The notes beneath the pieces are model-generated. The model did not search any database. It saw nothing but the letters and a program-made list of their open reading frames with translations, and was not told the origin of the DNA. A DNA stretch of 64,000 bases from Delphinus delphis (Eukaryota > Chordata > Mammalia > Artiodactyla > Delphinidae), in the NCBI RefSeq assembly GCF_949987515.2, contig NC_082701.1:41681755-41745754 (forward strand), given 5' to 3'. The position numbers and the translations under genes are program-made. Positions 11,801 through 23,660 of this stretch are shown one piece after another; positions within the stretch are counted from its first letter, which is position 1; every line of letters begins with the position of its first letter.

Positions 11801-12609
11801 TCTGCAGATATCACAGATCTTGCCACCAAAGAGTTTAGAGTCTAAGGCAGAGGCAAGTGAGCATTTATAAGAGTAAACCTCATTCCCACGAGCAGAAAGA
11901 AATTACCTTAACGGCACTAAACACAGAGCTTCAGGAAGCTGCAAGGTCAGTGTTGTGTGCCTCCTCTGACCTTGCTGACCTTTCCAGAAGGTAGATCACT
12001 GCTCACCGCCCTTCTTTAAATCTTGGTGTTTCTATTTGGAACAAACAGCTATACATTTTGTGGAGAGTGTGTGTCTATGTGTGTGTATAATTTGAGTCTC
12101 ATCCAAAACACGGCTTCCCACTGGCACTGAGGAACAGGTTTCTTCCCCGTGGGGCAAATGGTCATAGAGTCAGTGATCGGCTGAGATCCTCTTGTTGAGC
12201 TCAAACACATCCTAACCTGGCTCGTTCTCATTTCCCTCTGCTCCCATCCATACCCGGATATTCTAGAGGACAATCTTTCAGCCCGAACCAAGTTTCCTTA
12301 GTTTAGCACTCAGTAGAAGCTCCAGCAATGACTGCTCTTCGCTCGTGTGAGGAACAGACCAAGACTGCCGTCCAAACACAGACTGGTCTTAGTAAATTCT
12401 CCATCACTGGTTGTACCCAAGCTGAGAGCAGACAGTCAGCTGGGATGTCTTAGAAGGTGTTGGTTGGTTGGAAAAGAGAATCATGAAAGCCTTTTCCTGA
12501 TCCAGGCATCTATGATGCTAAGGCAGCAGAAGCCACCTTTATCCCTGTGGGCACAGCTTGTGTGATGTGGTAACACATATGCAGTATGGAAGAGCATGGC
12601 GTTTATTTA
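11801..12609. other. Intronic sequence, nothing recognised
   Basis: Only a short GT-rich patch near 12066-12088. No supported features. Confidence 0.5.
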
Positions 12610-12775
12610 ATTTACCTAACTGCGCTGAGCTGCGCGTTCCTGAGCTGTAAAACTGGGATAAAAACACCTGCCTCGCGGGATTTTCAGGCAGATAAATTTA
12701 AATCATGAGACAGAATGCAAAATGCCTGGTACAGTGTCTTTCATTTGCTAAGTGATGGTTATGTTTAAAATTCCC
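12610..12775 (-). repeat. MIR SINE relic
   Basis: The order TGAGCTGTAAAACTGGGATA, CACCTGCCTCGCGGGATTTT and AAATGCCTGGTACAGTGTC matches the antisense MIR core. Confidence 0.75.
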
Positions 12776-14269
12776 CATATACCAGGTACCATTACATATT
12801 CAAAAAAGACGTGACTGCCGCACTGGATAATAGCGTTCTCCCTTTTTGTGACTTGGTCAGCCTTCAGTATTGGCACTCAGCAACAGCCTAGATGGTGCAA
12901 ACAAAATAAAGCAAACATCACTTTGTACTTTGAGTTGCATCCCTGAACTTGCATTTGGGCATTACTGATCTATCCATAAACCTTTAGGCTTTATAGGATG
13001 TGAACTATAATAGAATTTAGGATTTGTTTCTCAGGGTCTCAAAAGACAGAACTCATTTTTCCATATTTGGAAACACAAAGATTTGGGGAAGCAGTGGTTT
13101 CTCTTTAAACAGTATCCCTAACAGCTATCCCCCCCAAAAATCCTTTGTCTGCTTCTCTAGGAAAGGTGCTGGAAAGGAGCCAGCATGTAGGAATTAAAAA
13201 GACAACTGGTACAGAATGAAATGTGTGCTAAAAATACCGAAACCAACAAGGATTAGTCTGAAAGCAGAATAGAGACTCTGTATGCCCTGCTTCTGGATTT
13301 GCTCAGAGCGGTGACGGCTCTGTGTTATTTGGGGAATGACAGTAATTATGGAGCTGGGGTGCTCCTCAGCAGAGACAGACGGAGCTCCAGAGTGGAGGAA
13401 TGGTTTCCATGGCAATAGCATCAGCATCTGAATGACTTCCTGTCATAACAAGTTGGTGATTTAATGAGTTCATTACTGAATTCCAAAGGAAAACTACAGA
13501 GTGGATGAGCTACTGTTCAACCCTCCAAGTGCCTAAATCCATAATGGGAGAGCCATTTCTTTCAGTGCAGCATCAGAATGGAAACGCTTGTATAATGCTC
13601 AGGGCCGTTATACAAGCAGCCTGGGGACTCCGAGGCGGGTGTACCAAGGGGAGGGAATCCAGAACTGAATCTGCAGCCACGTGGTCTGTGGAGGCCTCAG
13701 TGCCTGTTATTCCAGGGGTGTGAAAGAATTACTTGAGTCTCCATTCTAAGCTTGCCCTGTCCAAACCTGATGGAATTAATGATCACAGGAATCTAGCCCA
13801 GGGCTTCAGATGCATACCCTCAAGTATCCCAAGTCCTTTAGAAAAAAAGCCGAGAAAAGAGAAACAGACCTTAAATTCTAATAGTGTACAAACAGAAGCA
13901 AAGGAGGAAAGCATGTCAGCCTACTTCTATTCTACAATATAGTATAGAGAGAGAGACACTTAATATGGAAAAAAAGAAATCATCCGGATACCTTCAGAAA
14001 TCTGGGCTGTCATTCCTGTGGTCAGTTGCATATGAAATTTGAGCAGAGAGGTAATGTATTACAGTAAGAATGTATCCTAATTAACCTCTCATACCTTGCT
14101 TTCTTTGCTGGTGAAAATCGACCATCTGGCTGGTAAAGCCATATAACCTTAGTCTGATCGATTCACTGGGAGCCAGAGGAGGGCAGAGTAAGGGAGTGGT
14201 CGTGATTCTTCAGGACCACCTTGTTAGTAGGAAGTGCAGTGGTCTTCCGTTCCTCTCACATCCATTTCC
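12776..14269. other. Intronic sequence, nothing recognised
   Basis: Unique-looking with moderate GC. Open frames here are short, lack family resemblance and are not flanked by convincing splice sites. Confidence 0.5.
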
Positions 14270-14370
14270 CCATTCGTTCAATAAATATCTGATCCCTCAA
14301 AGTGTTCACAGTCTAATAAGGGGGGCAGAATAAATTCAGAAGGAAGCACAATAAAGGAAGAGAAGGTGCT
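14270..14370 (-). repeat. L2 3'-end relic
   Basis: CATTCGTTCAATAAATATCT and GTGTTCACAGTCTAATAAGG fit the antisense L2 3' UTR. Confidence 0.55.
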
Positions 14371-14414
14371 GCCGTGTGGGGGCCGCTGGCTGGACGCTAC
14401 CCCTGAGCCTTGTG

Positions 14415-14610
14415 CTTCGGGTACGTTTTTCTCCTTCGGCTTCTCGTAAGCCCACATGGGTTGGGTATCGCTCCCATTTTTCGAATGAGGAAGCTGAGAC
14501 CCAGAGAGGCCATGTCGCTTGCCAGAGATGCCCACGGCTGGTAAGCGGCAGGGCCAGGATTTCAGCTCAGTCCTCGTTGACTCCTCGGCCCGTGTTCTTA
14601 TCCATTCTTC
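14415..14610 (+). repeat. MIR SINE relic
   Basis: CGAATGAGGAAGCTGAGACC and GGCTGGTAAGCGGCAGGGCC are the MIR core and the region just 3' of it. Confidence 0.75.
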
Positions 14611-14899
14611 CTAAAGAGAGGTGCAGACTTGGGGCCACGGCGTGAAGCGGGGAGAGGTCAGAAAGGAGGGGATACTCGATGGGACCTTGGAAGGTGGGCA
14701 GATTGCTCCTCCCCGCCTCCCGCTACATTAAGCAGTGGCTCCGTGTTGGTGCTGTAAGGCAGGTGGGCCAGGTCTGGGCTCAGTTACAAGGAAGAGGAAG
14801 TTTAGAGAAGGAAAAACCACAGAGAACTAAAAATACTCATTTTATCTTCCATCAAATATTCTACCGGATCAACTAATAAGGTAGGAAATTTGACTAATT

Positions 14900-14924
14900 T
14901 ATATATATATATATATATATATGT
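14900..14924. repeat. (TA)n microsatellite
   Basis: About eleven TA units followed by the related TATATGTAAGTATATTA. Confidence 0.95.
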
Positions 14925-14929
14925 ATATG

Positions 14930-16199
14930 TAAGTATATTAGAATAGCATAGAAGGTAAAGGGTGTGTGTCTGTGTACACATGTGTGCACATATGCCAGTA
15001 CTGATCCTTTTCTGTTTTAATAAAGAGAAGGAAAAGCCTGGCTGACAGGACACCCATGAAGAAGGTGTAGTTGAGTCTCATTTGTCTATAGGCGAATGTA
15101 CTGACTTTCAGACATGACATCTGCATATTCTCCCAGGATCCCTGAGAGCTACTGGCCTTTCATTGTTTTTCTAACCCTAACCAATAAAATACACCGGAGC
15201 CAAGAGACAGTTGCTAGTGTTTGCTAAGAGTACTGCCCCAAGATGTGGCCACTGACAAAAGTTCTTACCAATTCATCCCTCCTCGTGTTTGGAGGATCCT
15301 TTACAATATAGCTCCGTTTCATTAAGTCCCATGTACAATTTAGACAGTGTTTTAAAAAGAATGCCAGCATTAGATAAAACTAAGCAAGCCCTTATTGCTG
15401 TAACAGACACAGGGTTATCTAATCAAGAGTTAGGCAGGGTCCCTGCAGGGCAGCACTTGGGAAGGTGCCTCTCACCTAGAGTGTGATATGAAGGGGTCTG
15501 CCCCAGAGTTGGGCAGCATGGCAGCTCTCCTATTCCAGGTAACTCTCACCAGACACTCAGATCTGCGCATCACAGATTACAATAACTGGAGTGGAAGTTA
15601 TCCACTTCAGTTACCCAGATGCTGGATTATCCAGATCCAGCATCTCCTCGCTCCCCACGTCGTCTGCCCTGGCGTGGGTGCCTCTGGATTAGGGCACTAG
15701 CTGCCTCTGAGGGTTAGAGGCCTCCCTGGACTTATCACAGACTGTGCTTATGACAATCATGCCTTCCTGTCCCCAGACTGTGGGCTTTTTTTGAGCATTA
15801 CCTCCTACAGGTTTGCAGATGCATTTTCCCTATGCTGCAAGGTGTGAACATCACGCCGTTTTTGCTCTTTAGCTGTCCCTTCCATTAAGTACACGTGTCT
15901 GAACGTGTGCATCAGTTAAGTGCTAATACACCAACAGGGCCACAGCTAAAATGGATCGTGACCTGGGTCACGAGCGAGGCCATGCATCCCTCCCTCATCA
16001 CTCCATGGGAAGCAGGTGGTGGGCGAGTCTGCACATGTATGCATTTAAGATAAGGCACAAGAGCAGTCGCGCTGGGCTCCCAGCCCCAGAGAAACAGGGA
16101 CGTTCTTCAGTCTGGAAAGCAAGGGGAAAATCTTTCCTTTTTCCTGGGAGAGATTTTGCTGTACTAGCGGTGCCGCGGTAATTCTCTTAAGGCCCAGCG
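14930..16199. other. Intronic sequence, nothing recognised
   Basis: No transposon or exon that I can name. Open frames near 15289-15700 have no family resemblance. Confidence 0.5.
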
Positions 16200-16960
16200 G
16201 TCATTGAGCACGTTCACTTCTTACTCTGTGTCACTCTGCTTGCCACTGAGCATATAAAAATGAGTAAGACAGGGCTTCCCTGGTGGCGCAGTGGTTGAGA
16301 ATCTGCCTGCCAAGGCAGGGGACACGGGTTCAAGCCCTGGTCTGGGAAGATCCCACATGCCACGGAGCAACTAAGCCCGTGAGCCACAACTACTGAGCCT
16401 GCGCGTCTGGAGCCTGTGCTCCGCAATGGGAGAGGCCGTGACAGTGAGAGGCCCGCGCACTGCGATGAAGAGTGGCCCCCGCTCTCCGCAACTGGAGAAA
16501 GCCCTCGCACAGAAACAAGACCCAACACAGCCAAAAATAAATAAATAAATTTATAAAAAAAAAAAAAAGAGTAAGACACAGCAGACAGACAGATGCCCTG
16601 GAGCATGGTGAGTGCTGTGAGAGACTGTGTGCCCACAGCTGACCTGGCGGAAAGGATAGGTGGTCTTCAGAGCCTGTAGGGGACACTTCCTGGAGACATA
16701 CAGCTGAGGATACACAGAAGGGGAGGAAAAGAGGAATTAGCCAGGTGAAGGCAGCAGAGAAGGAGAGTATTCTAGTAAAAGCAGGGTGTGCTGTGCCTGT
16801 TTCAGGGGACTCGAAGAGGTAGTATAGCGGTGGGGGGGGGAGGTGATGGAGGCTGCCCTGAATGAGGGTTAAGGGGATGAAAAGGGGCCAGAGGTAGGCA
16901 AGGGCCAAGTCCCATAAAGCTTCAAATGCCAGGTAGATAATAAAAGTGGTCACGTGTAGG
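16200..16960 (-). repeat. L2 relic, split by a SINE
   Basis: Antisense L2 sequence on both sides of the SINE at 16272-16568; the right part has GGCAAGGGCCAAGTCCCATA (16899-16918), matching L2's GGCAGGGGCCAGATCATGTA. Confidence 0.65.
16272..16568 (+). repeat. CHR-2-type SINE, long form
   Basis: Full-length copy with TGGCGCAGTGG A-box, GGGTTCAAGCCC B-box and AAATAAATAAAT tail. Perfect target-site duplication GAGTAAGACA at 16262-16271 and 16569-16578. Inserted in an L2. Confidence 0.95.
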
Positions 16961-17079
16961 GTATCTACCAAGTGCCAGGGACTTTGCTAAGGCCTTCCAT
17001 ACATGTTCTGTCTTATTCATCTACACATTCTCCTGGAGCTAAGACTGGACCAAAGACTGATCCTGTAGCCTGGCTGTCT

Positions 17080-18132
17080 ATCTAGAGCTTTACTGAGATA
17101 TAATTCACATACAATATACTTCACTCATTTAAAGCATACAATTTTCTGGTTTTTAGTATATTCACAGTTGTGTGACCATCACCACAATCAACTTAAAACA
17201 TTTTCATCACCCCAAATAGAAATCCCATACCTATTGGCAGTCACCCACCCCCATTCCCTCTAAACCCTTAACCCAACCCCAGGCAACCATTAATCTGCTT
17301 TCTATCACTATGGATTTTCCTACTCTAGATGTTTCATATAACGGAATCATAAAATAGGTGGTCCTTTGTGACTGGCTTCTTTCACTTAGTGTAGTGTTTT
17401 CAAGGGTCATGTTTGTGGCAGCAGTGTATCCTATCACTTCCTCATTCCTTTTCATTGCCAACTAACATTCCATTATGTGGACAGACAGCATTCTGTGTAT
17501 CCATTTGTCAGTCGATGAACATGTGAGCTGTTTCCACTTTTTGGCTATCATGAATAAGGCTGCTGTGAACATTCCTATATAAGTTTTGTGTGGATTTGTT
17601 TTCATTTTTCTTGGATATATACCTAGGAGTGAAATTACTAGGTCATATGGTAACTCCGTGTTTAACTTTCTGAGGAACTGCCGAATTATTTTCCAGAGCA
17701 GTGCGCCATTTTATATTTCCACCAGCAGTGTATGAGGGTTCCAGTTTCTCTGTTCCTTGCCAATACTTGTTATGTCTTCTTTATTCTCACCATACTAGTC
17801 AGTATGAAGTGGTATTTCCTTGTGGTTTTGATTTGCATTTCCCTGGTGACTAATGATGTAGAGTATCTTCTCGTGTGTTTCTTTTTTTTTTTTTTGGTCA
17901 GTTTCGTATCTTCTTTAAAGAAATGTCTATTTAGATCTTTTGATTATTTTTAAATTGTTGTTTGTCTTTTTATTATTGAGTTCTAAGAGCTCTTTGTATA
18001 TTCTCAATACAAGTTCCTTATCATTTATATTATTTGCAATCTTTTTCTCTCATTCTGTGAGTTCTTTTCACTTTCTTGATGGTATCCTTTGACACACACA
18101 AGTTTTTAATCTTGAAGTGCAATTTATCTTGT
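17080..18132 (-). repeat. Old L1 fragment (L1M-type), antisense
   Basis: Clear antisense L1 3'-region: TTTACTGAGATATAATTCAC (17091-17110), CTAGGAGTGAAATTACTAGG, ATTTCCACCAGCAGTGTATG and TTGTGGTTTTGATTTGCATT. No open frame. Truncated on its right, where a SINE has landed. Confidence 0.85.
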
Positions 18133-18400
18133 GCTTTCTCTGGTTGCGGCGAGCGGGGGCTACTCTTCTTCGCGGTGCACGGACTTCTCATTGCGGTGGC
18201 TTCTCTTGTTGTGGAGCACGGGCTCTAGGCGCACGGGCTTCAGTAGTTGTGGTACACGGGCTCTAGAGCGCAGGCTCAGTAGTGGTGGCGCAGGGGCTTA
18301 GTTGCTCCGCGGCATGTGGGATCTTCCCGGACCAGGGCTCGAACCCGTGTCCCCTGCATTGGCAGGCAGGTTGTTAACCACTGCACCACCAGGGAAGCCC
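18133..18400 (-). repeat. CHR-2-type SINE, 3' truncated
   Basis: Reverse complement of the CHR-2 body from GGTTGCGGCGAGCGGGGGCT to the end of the head at CCACCAGGGAAGCCC. The A-tail and last ~35 bp of the usual 3' end are missing, and no clear duplication is seen. Confidence 0.88.
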
Positions 18401-18404
18401 TGTA

Positions 18405-19195
18405 TTTTTTTTTTAATCAAACTAATGCATGAGTAGGCCGATAATGGCTCCCAAAGATATGTCCATGGGCTTCCCTGGTGGCTCAGTGGTTAAGAATCCA
18501 CCTGCCAATGCAGGGGACACGGGTTCGAGCCCTGATCTGGGAAGATCCCACATACCCTGGAGCAACTAAGCCCGTGCACCACAACTACTGAGCCTGCGCT
18601 CTAGAGACCGTGTGCCACAACTACTGAAGCCCGTGCGCCTAGAGCCCGTGCTCCGCAACAAGAGAAGCCACCGCAATGAGAAGCCTGCGTACCGCAACCA
18701 GAGAAAAGCCCATGTGCAGCAACGAAGACCCAACTCAGCCAAAAATAAAATTAATTTTTTAAAAAAATTTTAAAAAAGGTATGTCCATGTCCTAATACCA
18801 GGAACCGGTGAATGTTACTTATTTGGAAAAAAAGGTCTTTGCAGATATAATTAAGGATCTTGAAATTGGGAGATATACTAGATTATCCAGGTGGGTCCTA
18901 AGTACTACCATGAATGTGCTTATAAGAGAAAGGCAGAGGCAGGTTTGACACACACAGAGAAGGTTATATGAAGACACAGGCAGAGATTGGTGTGATGCAG
19001 CCACAAGTCAGGGGATGCTGGCAGCCGCCAGAAGCTGGAAGAGGCAAAGAACCCTTGAACCTCTGAAGGAATGTGGCCTTAGAAACATCTTGATTTCAGA
19101 CTTCTGGCCTCCAGAGCTAGGAGAGAATAAATTTCTTTTTAAGCCACCAGGATTGTGGTGATTTGTTACAGCAACCATGAGAAACATACAGTGTT
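18405..19195 (+). repeat. MaLR-type LTR (MLT1-like), split by a SINE
   Basis: The order CTCCCAAAGATATGTCCATG, AAAAAGGTCTTTGCAGATAT, TTATAAGAGAAAGGCAGAGG, ACTTCTGGCCTCCAGAGC, AATAAATTTCTTTTTAAGCC and GATTTGTTACAGCAACCATG matches a common mammalian ERVL-MaLR LTR. It is a solitary LTR with no internal retroviral genes. The same family occurs inverted at 27056-27740. The exact subfamily is not certain. Confidence 0.7.
18468..18779 (+). repeat. CHR-2-type SINE, long form, inside an LTR
   Basis: Full-length copy; target-site duplication TATGTCCATG at 18458-18467 and 18780-18789. Confidence 0.95.
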
Positions 19196-19287
19196 TTTTT
19201 AAAAAATCAAATAGTGGAAGGGTTTTTAATGAAAAGGTATATAAACAACATGCTTATGCTGTCATCTTTTAAAAATCTATCATGTTT

Positions 19288-19470
19288 TTTTATTTATTTA
19301 TTTGGCTGCATCAGATCTTCGTTGCAGCATGCGGGATCTGTAGTTGCAGCATATGAACTCTTAGTTGCAGCAGGCGTGTGGGATCTAGTTCCCTGACGAG
19401 GGATCAAACCCAGGCCCCCTGCAGTGGGAGCGCGGAGTCTTAACCACTGGACCACCAGGGAAGTCCCTAT
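19288..19470 (-). repeat. CHR-1-like SINE, longer variant
   Basis: Antisense copy starting with a T-rich TTTATTTATTTATTTGGCTG tail and ending at CCACCAGGGAAGTCCC. Target-site duplication AAATCTATCATGTTT (19273-19287) against AAATTTATCATGTTT (19471-19485). Confidence 0.93.
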
Positions 19471-19485
19471 AAATTTATCATGTTT

Positions 19486-20192
19486 AGACATTATCTATTG
19501 ACCTTTGACTCTAAGAGATGATGGTTTATTTAGCTGCCGTTGGTCGCTCCCTCCCAATTACTGTTAGTTTTTTCACTGTCTTTAGTTTACTATTAGTTAC
19601 TCTTACAACTCAGAATACTGCATTATCAAATCGAAGATGCCGTCTATTATAAGATGCACCATTATTTTATATTCCACTAAGGAAAACAACATGCCAATTA
19701 TACTTTTAAGGTATCCTCAAGAGTAAGGAGCATCCCGGTTTCAAATATATTAAAGGTTGAAAAGATGTGAGCTTTTACAATCTGTGAAATACAAAAATAT
19801 ACAAGAATCTCTTTTTCACGCTCCATCAACTTCAGACCTGACCATCTCTTAACTCACCAGTATGTGGAATGAAGATACAAGTGCCCCTGCTTGAATTTTT
19901 TGGCACTTAGAGCTTTACTTTTACATTGTTAATATTAATATTTACATTGTTTTACACTTTGGTGATTGACTTTAAAGCTGAAAACCAATAACTAGCCTCT
20001 TTATATTACTATAATGTTATAAACATAGTTTTCTTCAGAGCCGAGCAGTGTGCTAGGATACGTTTCTTTTCTGTGGATTCATTTCTTTCTCTAGGATCCC
20101 TTTGCTACTTAATGGCCAGCCCTTGGTTCAGACTGTTCATTTCCCATCCCCTGATCTAGAAGAATAAATTCTGACCCTCATATCTTGGAACA
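19486..20192. other. Intronic sequence, nothing recognised
   Basis: AT-rich, no exon or named repeat that I can support. Confidence 0.5.
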
Positions 20193-20206
20193 AGAGTCAA
20201 GATTTT

Positions 20207-20417
20207 GGGACTTCCCTGGTGGTCCAGTGGTTAAGACTTCGCCTTCCAATGCAGGGGGTGTGGGTTCAATCCCCGGTCGGAGAGCTAAGATCCCACATGC
20301 CTCGGGGCCAAAACCCAAAACATAAAGCAGAAGCAGTATTGTAACAAATTCAATAAAGACTTTAAAAATGGTCCATACCCAAAAAAATAAACTTTAAAAA
20401 ATAAAAAAAAATTTTAA
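20207..20417 (+). repeat. CHR-1-like SINE with extended A-rich tail
   Basis: Body of about 110 bp (GGTCCAGTGGTTAAGACTTC, GGTTCAATCCCCGGTCGG) with a long degenerate A-rich tail. Target-site duplication AGAGTCAAGATTT at 20193-20205 and 20418-20430. Confidence 0.93.
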
Positions 20418-20430
20418 AGAGTCAAGATTT

Positions 20431-22477
20431 CAACTTGGAAGGTTTTGAATAATATAGATTTAAATGATTGTGACATGGGTCACATAAGACCAAAATAAAC
20501 ACCTGAAAATCTAAAATTCTTGAGACCTGGTCAGTGTGGGTTATCTTAGGGCACTAGGAGGAAACAAGTCCGCTGAAGTTGCATTTCTCCATTTCTTGGG
20601 TAAATCAAGTAAGACAGAACAGAGAAATGTCTTTCATCCAACCACACATTTCTGGGTCAAAGGTGGCCTTTTAACTCCAAAAATAGAATTCTTCCCAACC
20701 TCCACTTCCTGCTGACAAGAAGTGTGAACGCTTCGATTTCTAGCTGTGAAAGGATGCGATTCATGGGACTTTTTTTCAACCACCAAAATGAAATCCTGGG
20801 TAAAGAAGCTTAAAAGGAGGCAGTAACAATTGTTGGAATATTGCCAATGTTTAAGGCTGCCGAGTGGAAAATTCTACAGATCAGACCCAGGTCTGATTCC
20901 AAGAAATAATTCAAACTTTAAAATGAAATATACTGCATAATAATATTTTCTTATTCATACTGTTTTTTTTTTTTTCCCAACTGAAATCTAATTCTGAGAA
21001 ACTAATAAATTGGCATTGCCTTTAGAATTATCCATTTGAAAATCTAGGAAATTAAGCCAGGACATAAGGTTCATCACTCACTTAACCCAAACAGCCATAT
21101 TTCTGGTTCATTTTCATATCTAAATCAATAAGAACTCACTCACTTTATCCAGCTGTAACAATGAAAGTCAATTTGGAGTTTTAAATGACCTGATACAATA
21201 GGATCTTCTTTTGTTGTCCCTCATCAAGACTTGACTTATGATTTCATACTGGTTTCCTTTTTTCCAGATCTAGAAAATAACAGAATCAGAGTCTGTGGCT
21301 AGGAGGCTGTAACTCTTCTCTGCTCCCTTCTCTCTTACTGTCCCCTGCCTCTCGTGTCTTTGAGGACAGACGCTCTTCACAGGAACAGGGTGACACATAA
21401 GAAACTGGCCATTCTCCCTCTTGTTGCCACAGGCTTGTATCTGCAGGGAAAACATTCTGAGATTCTCAAAGATTTTATCTAAATGTTATTGGGTCTTCTA
21501 TAAGTATTATATAAGTACAATATTGTCTCTCTTCCAACAGATTGAACTCTTGGTTTCAGAAGTATGTTTTTCAATTATTTACTTGATTACTTCCTTATTT
21601 AATACATGCTTGGCAACAAATGCTCTGTGCTAGGTCATAAAGTGAAAATTCAGTCAGCAGTTAAGTGAGCAAAAGATGCTGTATTTTCAGTTTTATGCTT
21701 TAAGATGATGTTTTTGTGTAAGCTAAAAGTTTCATTTCATTTTCCCAAAAGTATACCCTTCTCTTCCAACATGGCTTATGGATTAAACTCCAAATTTAAT
21801 TAAGACAGAAAAGAACCTTTCATGGAAATAGTATACATGCTCGATTGGGTGGGAAACTCCCTTTATATGTCATATTCTCAGGCCCGCACTCAGTGTCTCC
21901 TGTTACTTTGCAAAGACAGACGTATCACAAGTGGCCACTGAATACAGCTGTATGGACTTAGCTGAATGATTTTCATTTTTCTGGAGAACAAAACGTTTGT
22001 GTGTTAACTTTCCATTCTCTGTCCATAGCTGGACACACAGATTGGCAAGGATGCCACCTGTTGCTCCCTGCTGACTGAAGCACAGCAGCTGGGGGGTTTA
22101 AGAGTTAACCATATTTTGCTCACTCAATTCTTGGGGCCCTCCAGCTGGTTCAACAATACGGAAACACATGCGCATATCGACAGGGTTTAAGAGGAGCGGG
22201 CAGAGGGATTTATTCAGTGATGGAAACACACATCCCAAAAATGAGGAGTTAATATTAGCCCTAGCATTTGTCATGGGAGCATCAGCAGAAACTTCCCACA
22301 CCCTCTTCAGCTGTTTTTTAACCTCACCCTTTGCAACAGATTATTGTAGAAATCACTAACAAGCTTCTAGATATCACACCAGTTGATTTCAACTTTCCAC
22401 ACAAAGCACTCCTCCCTTGAGACTTGGTCTGTCTACATCCACCCTCATATTACCTGGTTCAGGGATATTCCTCTTTA
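20431..22477. other. 2-kb repeat-poor intronic stretch
   Basis: AT-rich and free of transposons that I can name, in contrast to the SINE-dense flanks. No coding exon is apparent on either strand. Confidence 0.5.
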
Positions 22478-22855
22478 AAAAAAAAAAAAAAAAAATCACT
22501 GCGTTTTTTCCTGATTAGGAAAGTAATTACTGCATGTTCATGGGTAAATTGTGAAAAACATAGAAAAGTCTAAAGAAGAAAATTTAAACCACCAGTGATT
22601 TTGCCATGCAGAAATAACCACTGCTATTTTAGTATCTATGAAGTTATGATGGAAAAAGCAAGTTTCGTAATTTGGTTTTCTCGCTTAATATACTACGAGC
22701 AATTTCCCAGTAACACAAAACTTCATGCAGTCATTTTAAAACCGTTTCTGTTGGCATTTGGGTAGTTTTCAGGGGTTTTTTATTGTAATTTGTGCTGCGA
22801 TGAGTATCCTATAATAAATCTATGTTGGCATTTCAGATTATTTCCTTAGGATAAA
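22478..22855 (-). repeat. Old L1 fragment, antisense
   Basis: Begins with a 20-base A-run. The sequence GCAGAAATAACCACTGCTAT (22609-22628) to TTATTTCCTTAGGATAAACT (22838-22857) matches the antisense L1 3' region. Confidence 0.6.
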
Positions 22856-23660
22856 CTTGGAATAGGGAAGGGGTGACGAGGAAGGAGTGTGCTGGCAAAG
22901 TGAAAAGCAAGTGAAAGCCAGGAACTGCGAGCAGGGCCGAGGAGGATCTGGAAATAGCTGAGTAGGTCTGGAGCCCCGAACAGGAGAGGCAAGCAGATCA
23001 CAGAGATGGCGGCAACAGTTTGGACTTGTTCCTGAGAGCAGGGAGGAGCTCAAGGAGAGCTTCGAGCAAGAGATCAGATTTGTAACTTACACGTTTATAT
23101 CTTTGTAAAGATCATTCTGGTTGCAGCTTCAGGAGTGGAGGGGAGGCAGGGAGACTGGAAAGGAAGCTGTTGCAGTGATTTGGGTGAGATTCGATGGAAG
23201 TGTGGGTAGTGGAGGGGTAGTAGGGGTGAGGGGTAGTAGGGGTAAGGGATAGTAAGGATGAAAGGAGAGACGTGGTGAGAGAAAGAGGGTGGAGTCTAGG
23301 AGCATCTGCAGGCTTCTCAGGTGGGCGGTTGTACAATAAACCAACCAAGAGGAGATGCCCAGGAGGCCGCTGAATCTAAGGCTGGGGATTCAGATGGGCT
23401 ATAGGTATAGATTTGGGAGTTATCAGCATATAGAAATGAAGCCATACACATGGAGGAAGAGGGGAGAGGTGGGGAGAAGAGGACGGGAACGTTAAAGAGC
23501 AGGAAGACGAGAACATGCTGTATCACGGAGGCCACGTAAGAGGGGTTTCTAAAGCCACCACGTCAGGCACTTCAGGGACATCAAGGGACAGGAGCGAAGG
23601 TAGAAAACCAACTATTGGCTGAATTCGTTGACCTGGAAAGCCCAGGGAAGCAAGCTGCCA
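22856..23660 (-). repeat. L2 relic with readable reverse-transcriptase motif
   Basis: The minus strand of 23317-23535 reads SFLYADNSQIYTYSP, the L2 form of the RT catalytic YADD block (YADDSQIY; here the second Asp is Asn). Downstream on the same strand is ITATASFPVSLPPLHS and further L2 blocks toward 22860. Degenerate and non-functional. Confidence 0.85.
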
